Assembly (NCBI GenBank): GCA_035528375.1 | Contig: DATKYS010000051.1 | Coordinates: 20,341-84,340 of the forward strand | Source: a bacterium | GTDB taxonomy: Bacteria > RBG-13-66-14 | Reading direction: 5' to 3' | DNA length: 64,000 bases | In this document: piece after piece, positions 55,838-64,000 of the stretch | Layout: each line of letters begins with the position of its first letter | Position numbering within the stretch: position 1 is the first letter of the stretch | Notes under the pieces: generated by a model | The model's input: only the letters and a program-made list of their open reading frames with translations | Databases searched by the model: none | Told to the model about the DNA's origin: nothing | Made by a program: the position numbers and the translations under genes

Positions 55838-58800
55838 CTACCGCTTCCGCTGCGTCCGCAGGAACCGGATCATCTTCGGCACCGCGTGCGGCACCAGCTC
55901 CCTGACCATGTGCGGCAGCAGACGGTCCATCACACCCGGCATCAGCTCCGGCATCTGCTCGGCCATGTAGTCCGGCATGGGGACTATCCCCCCGATGCGC
56001 TCGAGCATGGTCGCCATGACCTTGGGCATCATCCCCGGCAGCAGCATCGGGAAGAGAATCGGGAACAGCGGCCGCATCAAAAAGAGCATCCCGCCGCCCA
56101 CCGGCCCCAGCCGCCCGATGAACCGCATCATCGCGCCCATGCCCAGCGGCATGGCCTTGAGCAATTCGGGCCACATGGTGTCCATGAGCTCGGCGAAGCC
56201 CTTGGGCGTCATGAGGGCGATCATCTTCTCGAAGACGGCCCACTGGCGCCGGACCTCCGGCTCGGGGTCGGGGAAATCGTAGCCGAGCTTCCCGGCGGCG
56301 AAGCGCGCCAGGTCCTGCACCTGGACCTTCACGTCCTTTTTGTCCCGGCTGACGCGGAGCTGGAACTCGCAGCAGGGGCAGAGGGCCAGGACCTTTTCGG
56401 CCCCCACGTCCACGGCCTCGTTGAGGCGCTCCTCGCCGATGTCGGCGGCCACGGGCGGGTCCTTGATGAGCGTGAGCACCGAGCCGCAGCAGTGGCCCTC
56501 CTCGCGGTTGTGCGCCATCTCGACGAAGTCAACGCCGGGCACGGCCTTTATCATCGCCCGCGGCTCCTCGTACACCCCGGACACGCGCCCGATGTGGCAG
56601 GAGTCGTGCCAGGTGACACGCTCCCTCTCGCCGCCGTTTTCCGGGAACTCGAACTCCCCGGCGGCCAGCTTCTCGGAAATAATCTCCGAGTAGTGCCGGG
56701 TCTTTATGTCGTACTCGACGCCCAACTCCTTCGCCCAGCCGGCGTAGTGGTGGCGCCACATCATGTCGCAGGCCGGGCAGGAGGTGACCACCGTTTTCGC
56801 GCCGGTGGCCTTGACCGCCGCGATGTTCTTCCGCACCGTTTCCAGAAAAACGTCCCACTTCCCGGCCACGAGCATGGGCGTGCCGCAGCAGTTCTCCACC
56901 TCGCCCAGGGTGGTGAAGTCCACCCCCGCCTCGTCCAGAAGGCGCACCGTGGCCTGGGCGATGTCGTGCTCGACGTAGCTGGCGGTGCAGCCGGCGAAGT
57001 AGACGATCGGGGCCTTGACGCCGGGGCCGTGCTTGGCGGCCAGGTCCTCGGGGAACCAGTCGGCGCGGTTCTTCCGATACCCGGCCCAGATGTTCCCCTG
57101 GGCCGTGGTGGCGGCCCCCATCACCTCGAAGGGCGGGAAGGTCATCCGGCCGTCGTCCTGGATGAGCTTTCCACGCAGCTTCATCCAGGCCGGCTCGATG
57201 GGCAGCGACGCCGAGCAGCGCAGGTTGCACAGCTCGCAGGTCGTGCACACCAGGAAGGTGTCCACCATCGCCTGGTCCCACTTCACCTTGCCTTCCATCA
57301 TCCGACGGAGCCAGTACCATTTGCCGCGCGGGCTCTGGCTCTCCCACCCCCGGCCGTAGAACTGGTCGCAGGCGTCCACGCAGTAGCCGCACTGGGAGCA
57401 GGAGTAGGCGTACCAGGCCACGTCGGCGGGGATGCCCCGGACCGGCTTCTTCGGCCGCTCGCCTATCTCAACGGAAACCCCGTTCCCGAGGGCCCGGACC
57501 AGCGGCTCGAAAAACCCGGCCAGGCCCATGAACACCCCCACCAGCCCGTTGGACAAAACCTTGCGCGGGTTCAGGAGCCGTTTGGGGTCCGCCTCGCGCT
57601 TCGCGCCCCTGAGCCTTTTGACCTTTTCGGCCCCCAGAATGCCGTCGGCCAGGCCGGCGAAGTAGAGGCCGGTGGCGTAGGGACGGCCGCCGTGACGCCG
57701 CGCGATTTTCATTATCGAGAGTGACAGGGCGAAGAGGAAGGTGTAGCCGAAGCGCCGCTCGTCCGCGGGGATGAAGCCGAGAATCACCGCCTCCGGCACG
57801 CCGCCCCGGCCCTCGCGGATTATCACCGCCTCCTTGACCACCGGCTGCCGGAGCTTTTCCTCGATCTCGGTCATCACGTCGCCCAGATTTTTCAACGGAA
57901 CGACCACCTCGGCCGGGACCAGGGACGGACCGAGCCGCTTGACCACCATCAGGTTGAAGCGGTTCCCCCACTCGTGCCGGGCGATTTTATCGGAAAGTAT
58001 CTCGGCGGAGCACTCGGGGTGCGGGGTGTCGAAGTAGGCGTGGATGCGCTCGGCGTCGCGCTTGCGGAAGGTGAGCGTCATGACGTAGGTCTCGGGCAGA
58101 AGGACCCGCTCCTCGACCGGCTCGCCGTGGTGCTCCCGCAGGGGGGACAGGTTTTTCAGCTTGGCCATGCGCGGGTTGATGAACATCATGGACCACACCG
58201 GCAGCCCCTCGGCCATGATGCGCTCGATGAAGCGCTGGAGGTCGTGGGCGTCGGCGCAGGAGATGGAGATGACGTCCAGCTCCTCGGCGGGCATTACCCT
58301 GACGGTCACCCGGCTGATGAAGCCCGTGGTGCCCATGGCGTCGGATACGAGATCCAAGTCGTCGCCGGCGAGCTCGCGCACCTCGCCCGAGGACAGGACG
58401 ACGCGGGCCGAGATTACGTTGTCCGCGAAGTAGCCGTACTCGTAAGCGCCCAGGCCCGCGCCCCCGTGCGCCAGCCAGCCGCCCACCGTCGAGGAGGGGT
58501 AGCTGGTGGGGTAGGTGCGCAGGGTCAGGCCTTTCGGTTTCAATTGCGCGTCGAGCTGCTCCCAGGTGATACCCGGCTCCACGGTGGCGGTGAGGTTTTT
58601 CGCGTCTATCTCGAGCACGTCCCGCATCCGGTAAAAATCCACCACCAGGCCCTTTTTGACCGGCAGGACGCCGCCGTAGCCCGAGGTGGCCTTGCCCCTC
58701 GGGGTGAGCGGGATGCCGCGCCCGCAGGCCCAGGTCACCAGCTCGACCAGCTCGGCCTCGTCCGCCGGCTGGACCACGGCGCGGGGAACGGTCCCGCCGA

Positions 58801-58933
58801 TGAGCGGCTTCAAGAGCTTGGGGACCGAGGCGATGTCGTGGCCGCAGAGCATCCGCTCGGTTTTATCGAAGGTCACCCGGCCGGGGAATCGCTCCCCGAG
58901 GTGCTCCCGTAGTTTTTTACCTAACCCTGCCAT
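55838..58933 (-). CDS. FAD-linked oxidase fused to 4Fe-4S and CCG-domain dehydrogenase, with a Met/Pro-rich tail
   Basis: A 1031-residue cytoplasmic fusion resembling GlcD-GlcF (glycolate or D-lactate dehydrogenase). Residues about 50-230 are an FAD-binding PCMH domain (GIPLTPRGKATSGYGG, STVGGWLAHGGAGLGAYEYG). Two 4Fe-4S motifs follow (CSQCGYCVDAC, CTTCELCNLRC), then paired CCG domains (CCGTPMLVAGKW, HDSCHIGRVSGVYEEP with GHCCGSVLTL). The last 100 residues are a Met/Pro-rich string (LFPMLLPGMMPKVMATML, MPDYMAEQMPELMPGVMDRL) of possible membrane or quinone contact. An ArsR-type regulator gene precedes it by 35 bases. Confidence 0.88.
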   Translation of the reverse strand: MAGLGKKLREHLGERFPGRVTFDKTERMLCGHDIASVPKLLKPLIGGTVPRAVVQPADEAELVELVTWACGRGIPLTPRGKATSGYGGVLPVKKGLVVDFYRMRDVLEIDAKNLTATVEPGITWEQLDAQLKPKGLTLRTYPTSYPSSTVGGWLAHGGAGLGAYEYGYFADNVISARVVLSSGEVRELAGDDLDLVSDAMGTTGFISRVTVRVMPAEELDVISISCADAHDLQRFIERIMAEGLPVWSMMFINPRMAKLKNLSPLREHHGEPVEERVLLPETYVMTLTFRKRDAERIHAYFDTPHPECSAEILSDKIARHEWGNRFNLMVVKRLGPSLVPAEVVVPLKNLGDVMTEIEEKLRQPVVKEAVIIREGRGGVPEAVILGFIPADERRFGYTFLFALSLSIMKIARRHGGRPYATGLYFAGLADGILGAEKVKRLRGAKREADPKRLLNPRKVLSNGLVGVFMGLAGFFEPLVRALGNGVSVEIGERPKKPVRGIPADVAWYAYSCSQCGYCVDACDQFYGRGWESQSPRGKWYWLRRMMEGKVKWDQAMVDTFLVCTTCELCNLRCSASLPIEPAWMKLRGKLIQDDGRMTFPPFEVMGAATTAQGNIWAGYRKNRADWFPEDLAAKHGPGVKAPIVYFAGCTASYVEHDIAQATVRLLDEAGVDFTTLGEVENCCGTPMLVAGKWDVFLETVRKNIAAVKATGAKTVVTSCPACDMMWRHHYAGWAKELGVEYDIKTRHYSEIISEKLAAGEFEFPENGGERERVTWHDSCHIGRVSGVYEEPRAMIKAVPGVDFVEMAHNREEGHCCGSVLTLIKDPPVAADIGEERLNEAVDVGAEKVLALCPCCEFQLRVSRDKKDVKVQVQDLARFAAGKLGYDFPDPEPEVRRQWAVFEKMIALMTPKGFAELMDTMWPELLKAMPLGMGAMMRFIGRLGPVGGGMLFLMRPLFPILFPMLLPGMMPKVMATMLERIGGIVPMPDYMAEQMPELMPGVMDRLLPHMVRELVPHAVPKMIRFLRTQRKR

Positions 58934-58968
58934 GTCGGCTCCTTTTAAAGATTCGTCGTTTAATTTTC

Positions 58969-59319
58969 CTAGATTGAGTTCCAGTCGAGGGCGCCGAGCT
59001 CCTCCCAGGTTATCTCCCTGAGGGCGGAGCTGTGCCGCTGGCGGCAGACGGCCTCGATGACGGCGCCCGCCGCCGGGTCGGTGACGTGGAAGACCACCTG
59101 GGCCCCCTCGCGGCTGCCCGAGACGACCCCGGCCGAGCGCAGCTTGGCCAGATGCTGGGCGACGGTGCTCTGGGGCCGCCCCAGGACGGCGACGATTTCG
59201 CCCTGTGTGACCGGCGAGCGCGCCAGGCCGCAGGTGATGGCCAGGCGGAGGGGGTGGGCGAGGGCGCGGAAGAGTTTTGCCGTTTCCTTGAAATCCGCCA
59301 GGGTGGGTGCTTCGGGCAC
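58969..59319 (-). CDS. ArsR-family transcriptional regulator
   Basis: A 116-residue winged-helix regulator, GTG start at 59319. FRALAHPLRLAITCGLARSP is the first helix pair, TQGEIVAVLGRPQSTVAQHLA the DNA-reading helix and GVVSGSREGAQVVFHVTDP the wing. The metal-binding E-L-C-V-C-D-L box of classic ArsR is not kept: only one cysteine is in the corresponding helix, so the ligand may be organic or redox. It is cotranscribed with the flavin/Fe-S oxidoreductase downstream and probably controls that operon. Confidence 0.88.
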   Translation of the reverse strand: MPEAPTLADFKETAKLFRALAHPLRLAITCGLARSPVTQGEIVAVLGRPQSTVAQHLAKLRSAGVVSGSREGAQVVFHVTDPAAGAVIEAVCRQRHSSALREITWEELGALDWNSI

Positions 59320-59347
59320 GGCGCGTCTCCTTTTTCGTGTTTATGCG

Positions 59348-59396
59348 ATAACCGAATAACCGGATTTAGTGTAGACGAAAATTGAACATCTGTCAA
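59348..59396 (-). promoter_or_regulatory. Promoter and candidate operator of arsR-oxidoreductase
   Basis: TTGACA (59391-59396) and TACACT (59368-59373) on the minus strand are 17 bases apart. Just downstream of the -10, ATAACCG occurs twice in direct repeat with 8-bp spacing (59348-59354, 59356-59362), a possible operator. Confidence 0.5.
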
Positions 59397-59404
59397 GGGA
59401 AGAA

Positions 59405-59640
59405 TGAAAACGGCGGGGACTGAAATCCCCGCCCTACATTCACCGGCAATGCCGATTCGTCGTAGGGGCGACCGTCCACGGTCGCCCGCGGGCGGACCTA
59501 AAGGTCCGCCCCTACATCATCGCAACGAGGCGAGGGCTGGGGTGAGGGTCGAGGCCGGGAACGTGAAATCGGCGGGGTTAGGAAACCCCGCCCTACGAAA
59601 TTTGTTTGAATCTCGCGTCACCCTCGCAGGGGCCGACCGT
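59405..59640. repeat. Intergenic hairpin-repeat mosaic M
   Basis: Hairpins occur at 59412-59437 (GCGGGGA/TCCCCGC), 59462-59487 (GACCGT/ACGGTC), 59490-59515 (CGGACC/GGTCCG) and 59571-59596 (GGCGGGGTT/AACCCCGCC). A half-unit at 59628-59640 (GGGGCCGACCGTCA) runs into the stop codon of the next gene. The gap of about 320 bases holds no gene. Confidence 0.75.
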
Positions 59641-59912
59641 CAATCCTTGAACAGCCACCACTTCAGCTCTTCGGGGTCGGTATCCGGCTTCTCGGCGTAG
59701 CGCCGCGCGGCGCGGAAGATGTAGAGCGTGCAGGAATCAACCTGTTTCCCCCGCAGCTTGCACAGTTTTTCGAAAAGTTCCTCGGGCGTCTGCCGCGTGA
59801 GGTCGAACACGCCGCGGATTCCCAAATCGTAAAGGTCCTCGGCTGTCCGGGGGCCCACGCTGGGAATCTTTACCAACTCCCGCAGAACCTCCACCTTCAT
59901 CGGTCTGTGCAC
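59640..59912 (-). CDS. Helix-hairpin-helix protein, Cdd1-like (pathogenicity-locus family)
   Basis: A 90-residue protein with one HhH DNA-binding motif (LVKIPSVGPRTAEDLYDLGI) followed by DLTRQTPEELFEKLCKLRGK and the closing DPEELKWWLFKD, the pattern of the small Cdd1/TfoX-like HhH proteins. I chose the GTG at 59912, five bases after GGAGGG; ATG starts at 59924 and 59900 are alternatives. Such proteins are thought to bind nucleic acid non-specifically; no enzymatic residues are visible. The gene ends within a truncated repeat unit and is 41 bases downstream of the methyltransferase gene. Confidence 0.82.
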   Translation of the reverse strand: MHRPMKVEVLRELVKIPSVGPRTAEDLYDLGIRGVFDLTRQTPEELFEKLCKLRGKQVDSCTLYIFRAARRYAEKPDTDPEELKWWLFKD

Positions 59913-59953
59913 GGTTCCCTCCATGAGGACGATTTGTCGGGGATGTTAAAGGG

Positions 59954-60694
59954 TCAATCGTCGGCCGGCCGGCGGGCCGATAGCATCAGCTCGTAGTCGT
60001 CGCAGGTGACGGGGAGGCGGTTCCACGCGCCCGCGGTGCCGCCCCAGACGCCGAGCACCTCCAGCCCCGCCAGGCGGGCGAGGAGGAGGAGCTCCGGCGC
60101 CGTGTAGCTGCGCTCCAGGAGCCGCACCGACCCGCCGCCCTCCACCTCGAGGTTGAACGTCTCCACTAGGGCGGCCGGGTCGTAGTGCCCGGCGGCGACC
60201 TCGTCCGTGCCGACCCCACGGATGTAGCGCAGGGCGCTGAGGGCGTTCGCCAGGAGCCTCCCGCCGGGGACGAGCGCCGCGGCCATCCGCCCCAGGAGCG
60301 CCGCCCCTTGCTCGAGGGGGTCGTCGGCGTAGGAGAGGAGCCCGAAGGCACCCTCGCAGATTGAAATCACGGCGTCGAAGGGCCCCGGGGGCAGCCCGCG
60401 GGCGGCATCCATCCTCACCAGGTCGAGCTCCACGCCGGCCTCCGCGGCCGCGCGCCGGGCCTCGGTCAGCATCCCTTCCGAAATGTCCACCCCGGTCACC
60501 CGGAACCCCCGCCGGGCCAGCTCCACCGCGTGACGCCCGGTGCCGCAGCCCACGTCCAGGACGCTCATAGGCGGCGCGAGGCCCAGCTCGGCGACGATGA
60601 ACTCCACCTCGGCCGCGGTGTGGGCGGTGAACGGCTCGCGGTGATAGGCGGCGGCGTGGGCGTCGAAGTATTTCTGCCACTCGTTCCCGTCCAT
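59954..60694 (-). CDS. Class I SAM-dependent methyltransferase
   Basis: A 246-residue Rossmann-fold methyltransferase: VLDVGCGTGRHAVELARRG is the SAM motif I, GVDISEGML the acidic motif II and DAVISICEGAFGLL motif IV. The substrate is unknown; the overall pattern resembles small-molecule rather than RNA methyltransferases. It starts two bases after the polX stop codon, so it belongs to the operon SGNH hydrolase, polX, methyltransferase. Confidence 0.87.
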   Translation of the reverse strand: MDGNEWQKYFDAHAAAYHREPFTAHTAAEVEFIVAELGLAPPMSVLDVGCGTGRHAVELARRGFRVTGVDISEGMLTEARRAAAEAGVELDLVRMDAARGLPPGPFDAVISICEGAFGLLSYADDPLEQGAALLGRMAAALVPGGRLLANALSALRYIRGVGTDEVAAGHYDPAALVETFNLEVEGGGSVRLLERSYTAPELLLLARLAGLEVLGVWGGTAGAWNRLPVTCDDYELMLSARRPADD

Positions 60695-60696
60695 AC

Positions 60697-62403
60697 TTAC
60701 CGGTTCCTCTCTCCGCGGCGGGCCGCCAGCCAGTCCGAAAGGTCGGGCAGTTCCCGGGTGTTCAGGACATCGGCGGCGGTAAGCCAGGCCTTGCGGGCGA
60801 TGCCCACCCCGAGGGCCACGGTATCGAACATCTCGGCCCGGTGGGCGTCGGGATTGAGCGCCACGGGTATGCCGAGCTCCCTCGCCCGGCGCAGGACGCG
60901 CCAGTCGGCGTCGAAGCGGTGGGGGCTCGTGTTCAGCTCCAACGCGACGCCGCGCTCCGTCAGCGCCGCCAGCACCCGATCCCAGTCCAGCTCGTAGCCC
61001 TCACGGGCCAGGAGCAGCCGCCCGGTGGCGTGGCCCAGCATCGTGGTGAACGGGTTTTCTATCGCCGCCAGGACGCGCGCGGTGGCCTTCTCCCGGGGCA
61101 TGCGCAGGCCCGCGTGGACGCTGGCGATGACGAAATCCAGCCGCCCCAGAATCTCTTCGGGATAGTCCAGGGAGCCGTCGGCCAGGATATCGGACTCGAT
61201 CCCGGCCAGGAGGCGGCACGGCCGACCGCGGTCGTTCAGGCGTGCGATTCGGTCCGCCTGCGCGGCGAGGTCCTCGACGGAGAGCCCCCCGGCGTAGAAG
61301 GCCGAGCGCGAGTGGTCGCTGACGCCGATGTAGGCGTAGCCCAGCTCCCCGCCGAGCTTGGCCAGTTCCTCAAGACTTTGCGTCCCGTCGGAGGCGGTGG
61401 TGTGGACGTGGAACACGCCGCGGATGTCCGCGGTTTCGAGGAGTTTTGGTAAATTACCCCGAGCCGCCGCCTCGATCTCGCCAAGGCCCTCGCGCAGCTC
61501 CGGCGGGACGAAGTCCAGCCCCAGCGCCCGGTACACCTCGCCCTCGTCGTCGAGTTCCAGGGCGTCCAGGTCCAGACCCCTCTCCCGGGCCAGCCCCCGG
61601 AGACCGTCCACGTGGGCCGCCGAGCCGGTGGCGAGGACCAGGTGGGTCCCCCAGCGCCCCACTTCGGAATTGCGCAGGTCCACCTCGGTGCCGAGGTAGT
61701 CGAACCGGAGCCCGCCTTCGTCGCCGGTCCTCAAGCCATCGGCCCAATCGGTGCCGCGCAGCGCGTCGGTGAAAACCTCCTTCTCACCCGAGGCGAGCCG
61801 GACGAGCAGGTCCACGTCGCCCGCGGTCTCGGCGAGGCGGCGGATACTCCCCGCGACCGCGCAACGCTCCACACCGGGCAGGTCGGAAATTTTACCGTGG
61901 AGGTCGTCGGCCAGGGCACGCGCCTCCGGGTACAGCCGCCGCTCCCGGTAGCGGTTCAACCGCCCGATTCCGGCCAGCACGTTGGCCTGGATTTTCGGAC
62001 CGAAGCCGGGCAGCTCCACCAGCCGGTTCTCCAGGCAGGCGTACTCCAGCTCGCCGGGGTTGGTCGTCCCCAGGGTCTCCCACAAGAGTTTGACCCGCTT
62101 CGCGCCGAGCCCCTCGATTTCCAGCATCTCGAAGAGGCCGGACGGCAGCTTCGCCAGCCGCTCCTCGAGCTGGGGCAAACGGCCGGTGGCGACGAGCGCA
62201 GCGACCTTCTCCACCAGGGCCTTGCCGAAGCCGGGGAGCTCCCCCAGCCGCCCCTCGGCGAGGAGCTTCTCCGCCGGCTCGGCGAGCCCGTGGAGCGTCC
62301 GGGCGGCCCCGTGGTAGGCGCGGGCCTTGAACGGGTTCTCGCCCAGGAGCTCCGAGGCCGTCCCGAGCCGCTCTATCACGGAGGCTATCTCGCGGTTGTC
62401 CAC
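60697..62403 (-). CDS. polX: DNA polymerase/3'-5' exonuclease PolX
   Basis: Bacterial PolX fills short gaps in base excision repair. The 568-residue protein has the N-terminal HhH regions (NPFKARAYHGAARTLHGLAE, GRLGELPGFGKALVEKVAAL), the polymerase-X nucleotidyltransferase core with metal aspartates in ETAGDVDLLVR and TEVDLRN, and a C-terminal PHP domain (GVFHVHTTASDGTQSLEELA, GVSDHSRSAFY, LELNTSPHRFDADWRVLRRA) carrying the histidine and aspartate metal ligands. All catalytic motifs appear intact. It begins six bases after the SGNH gene stop. Confidence 0.95.
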   Translation of the reverse strand: MDNREIASVIERLGTASELLGENPFKARAYHGAARTLHGLAEPAEKLLAEGRLGELPGFGKALVEKVAALVATGRLPQLEERLAKLPSGLFEMLEIEGLGAKRVKLLWETLGTTNPGELEYACLENRLVELPGFGPKIQANVLAGIGRLNRYRERRLYPEARALADDLHGKISDLPGVERCAVAGSIRRLAETAGDVDLLVRLASGEKEVFTDALRGTDWADGLRTGDEGGLRFDYLGTEVDLRNSEVGRWGTHLVLATGSAAHVDGLRGLARERGLDLDALELDDEGEVYRALGLDFVPPELREGLGEIEAAARGNLPKLLETADIRGVFHVHTTASDGTQSLEELAKLGGELGYAYIGVSDHSRSAFYAGGLSVEDLAAQADRIARLNDRGRPCRLLAGIESDILADGSLDYPEEILGRLDFVIASVHAGLRMPREKATARVLAAIENPFTTMLGHATGRLLLAREGYELDWDRVLAALTERGVALELNTSPHRFDADWRVLRRARELGIPVALNPDAHRAEMFDTVALGVGIARKAWLTAADVLNTRELPDLSDWLAARRGERNR

Positions 62404-62409
62404 TTGTGC

Positions 62410-63876
62410 TCAGGCGCGGAAGAGGCTGATGACGCCTCCGACGCGCTCCCAGATTTTGCCCAGGTGCTCCCCGGCGCTCAACAGGTCCGCCCAGAGCCGC
62501 GGCGGGTTTTCCAGAAGCTGGTCCACCGCCCGTACCCGCTCCCAGGGCACCCGGACCTCCTCGGGCGAAAGCGGTTTACCACCCGCGTCGCGGAACTCCA
62601 CCCCCTCCTCGAGCATGGCCCGGACGAAGAGCTCCGCCACCAGGGCGAAACCGGTGATGGTGCCGTGGAAACAGTCCAGGGAGACCAGGCCGCCTCCGGT
62701 GCGCCGCCCCTGGGCGTCGGAGCGGAAGAGCTCCATCCTCGGGGGGGGCTGGAGCCCGAGGAGCGGATGGTCGTCGCCCAGAAAACGCCGCAGGTGGGCG
62801 TCGGGGGTGTACTCGCCGCGGCCGACCAGCCCGTTCAAGAATCCCGCCAGGTCCACCACCCGCCAGCCACGCTCCCGGGCCACGGCGCGGATGACCTCGT
62901 TGTAGGCGTCCTGGCACTCCTCGACGCGCAGGACATCCTCGGCGGAAAGGAAGCCGAACCTCTCCCGGGAGGGGTTCTCATCGCGGAGGTAGAAATGGAC
63001 GTAGTACTCGTGGTGCTCGCCGCGGGGTCCGCGGTTGCGGGGCCCGGCGCCCCGGATCAGGGGGGAGTCGGTGACGTAGGGCAGCGTGGCCGCGAAGACC
63101 CGCGCCTTAGTTTTTTCACTCATCCGCTCCGCCAGCCGCCGGTAGGACGCCTCGAAGGCCCTGGGGTGCCACAGGCTGAACTCCTCGACGAGATCGGGGG
63201 TGGGCGGCTCGGGGCCGGTCTCCACCACCTCCAGCCGGGTGACGACCCCCGCGGCGTTGTTCAGGCCCACGACCAGAATCAGATTCTCGATGGGGCCCTG
63301 AAGCTCCTCGATCCGGCCGAGCCAGTCCACCAGGGTCGCCTCGTTGAGCTCGCCGCGCGCGGAGGGATTCAGGACCCGCCGGGCGGCGCGGTAGGCCGCC
63401 GACGAGGGGAACTTCTCCATGAACTCGGACCTGTCGTCCCACCGGCGCTCGCGGATGAGCCTGTCGCAATGCTTCCCGTTCACGGTGAAGAGGTCCTCCA
63501 CGGTAAAGCCGAAGCAGGCCAGGAGGTGGTAGGGGCCGGGGTAGCTGCGGGCCAGGGCGCCGAAGCCGTGCTCGTAGTACTCGTCGCGCTCCTCGAGCCA
63601 CTCCTCCACCGCCGGCTTGGCCGCCAGGAGCCAGTCCACCAGGTCCAGCCCGGGCCCGCCGAGGGTGAAGTCCAGGTCGTGGAGCAGCCGCTCCAGGTTC
63701 AGCGGCATCCCGCCCAGGCCGAAGTGGGGGACGCAGAAATCGAAGCCCTCGCCCGCGCCCACCGTCAGGCCCAAGGTGCGTGCCACCATAGCCGGGAAGC
63801 TCCAGCTCGTCTTCCACACCGCCCCGGAGCTCACCCCCTGGGCCAGGGAATCGCCGAGCGCCACCAATCGGGGCAT
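62410..63876 (-). CDS. SGNH/GDSL-family hydrolase
   Basis: A 488-residue cytoplasmic-looking esterase/lipase. The nucleophile is Ser10 in MPRLVALGDSLAQG (block I), the oxyanion asparagine is likely in LILVVGLNNAAG, and the catalytic Asp and His lie in SLDCFHGTITG (D-x-x-H, block V). The start at 63876 has AGGAGGT seven bases upstream; a longer frame from 63975 is rejected. It is much longer than simple GDSL enzymes (about 200) because of insertions. A possible extended -10 (TGTTAGAAT, about 63908-63915) precedes it, heading the operon with polX. Confidence 0.82.
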   Translation of the reverse strand: MPRLVALGDSLAQGVSSGAVWKTSWSFPAMVARTLGLTVGAGEGFDFCVPHFGLGGMPLNLERLLHDLDFTLGGPGLDLVDWLLAAKPAVEEWLEERDEYYEHGFGALARSYPGPYHLLACFGFTVEDLFTVNGKHCDRLIRERRWDDRSEFMEKFPSSAAYRAARRVLNPSARGELNEATLVDWLGRIEELQGPIENLILVVGLNNAAGVVTRLEVVETGPEPPTPDLVEEFSLWHPRAFEASYRRLAERMSEKTKARVFAATLPYVTDSPLIRGAGPRNRGPRGEHHEYYVHFYLRDENPSRERFGFLSAEDVLRVEECQDAYNEVIRAVARERGWRVVDLAGFLNGLVGRGEYTPDAHLRRFLGDDHPLLGLQPPPRMELFRSDAQGRRTGGGLVSLDCFHGTITGFALVAELFVRAMLEEGVEFRDAGGKPLSPEEVRVPWERVRAVDQLLENPPRLWADLLSAGEHLGKIWERVGGVISLFRA

Positions 63877-63981
63877 GGAACCGACCTCCTGTCTCCGACG
63901 CGAACCCATTCTAACAAAAAGTACCACTCGGCGGCGGGGCGCCTGGAAAAGAAGGGTGTGGTACGAATCCCGCATTTACAT

Positions 63982-64000
63982 CGTAGGGGCCGACCTTCAG
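63982..64000. repeat. Truncated hairpin-repeat unit at the window end
   Basis: CGTAGGGGCCGACCTTCAG matches the first half of the hairpin at 276-302 and is cut by the window edge. Confidence 0.7.

Overview
The window is GC-rich (by eye roughly two thirds G+C) chromosomal DNA of a Gram-negative-type (diderm) bacterium. Lipid A genes (lpxK and an LpxL-type acyltransferase), an Omp85-like barrel protein, several lipoproteins with clear lipoboxes and a Na+-translocating NADH:quinone reductase (Nqr) locus all indicate an outer membrane. A large secreted protease ends in a FlgD-like/type-IX-like C-terminal domain, a feature common in FCB-type and neighbouring candidate phyla. An uncultivated lineage of that kind (for example Coatesbacteria-like) is my inference, not something the sequence proves. 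I found no rRNA, tRNA, CRISPR array, phage or insertion sequence.

Layout. 1-3.1 kb: the end of a GNAT-like protein, a secreted protein, a TlpA-like thiol lipoprotein coupled to rpmE (L31), and a lamin-tail protein. 3.1-8.9 kb, plus strand: lpxK, an LpxL-type acyltransferase, a PtsN-like EIIA, a CBS-pair protein and two tandem ArsB/NhaD-type permeases. 8.9-12.9 kb: a lipoprotein and feoAB behind a promoter carrying a DtxR-like palindrome. 13.1-22.6 kb, minus strand: an nqr locus in the order B-C-D-F-E, interleaved with four host-like genes and, between nqrB and nqrC, an AT-rich HEPN module; no nqrA is present. 22.7-28.2 kb: a CHASE2 histidine kinase diverging from a secreted C13-like protease. 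28.2-29.3 kb: an AT-rich XRE/ImmA pair. 29.5-33 kb: two secreted aspartyl-protease-like proteins. 33-35.5 kb: queH, hicBA and gpsA. 35.9-38.2 kb: two paralogous secreted Ig-like proteins. 38.5-43.8 kb: acpS, acsA, a very AT-rich ATPase/STAS-like cassette, an acyl carrier protein and kbl. 44-47.2 kb: a HEAT-like protein, a frameshifted small secreted protein and a LysM-FecR-barrel protein. 47.5-55 kb: uvrA, a lipoprotein, a six-repeat protein resembling the 7(1) septoil-knot (DUF6150) family, an Omp85-like protein and another lipoprotein. 55.2-55.4 kb: an unlisted 55-residue membrane protein in AT-rich DNA. 55.8-64 kb: a large flavin/Fe-S oxidoreductase with its ArsR regulator, a Cdd1-like HhH protein, a methyltransferase, PolX and an SGNH hydrolase.

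Two things run through the window. First, most transcription units have readable sigma70-like promoters (TTGACN, 16-18 bp, TATANT-like), and these settle several start codons. Second, almost every gap outside operons is a mosaic of short hairpin repeats: one class has outer arms GTAGGG(G)C and GCCC(C)TAC around at least seven different, internally complementary stems, and the other is a CCCTCTCCC-type hairpin. They sit mainly behind gene 3' ends.

The AT-rich cassettes (HEPN pair, XRE/ImmA, ATPase/STAS, the small membrane protein) stand out against the GC-rich background and look acquired. Two of them sit inside host operons with very tight junctions.
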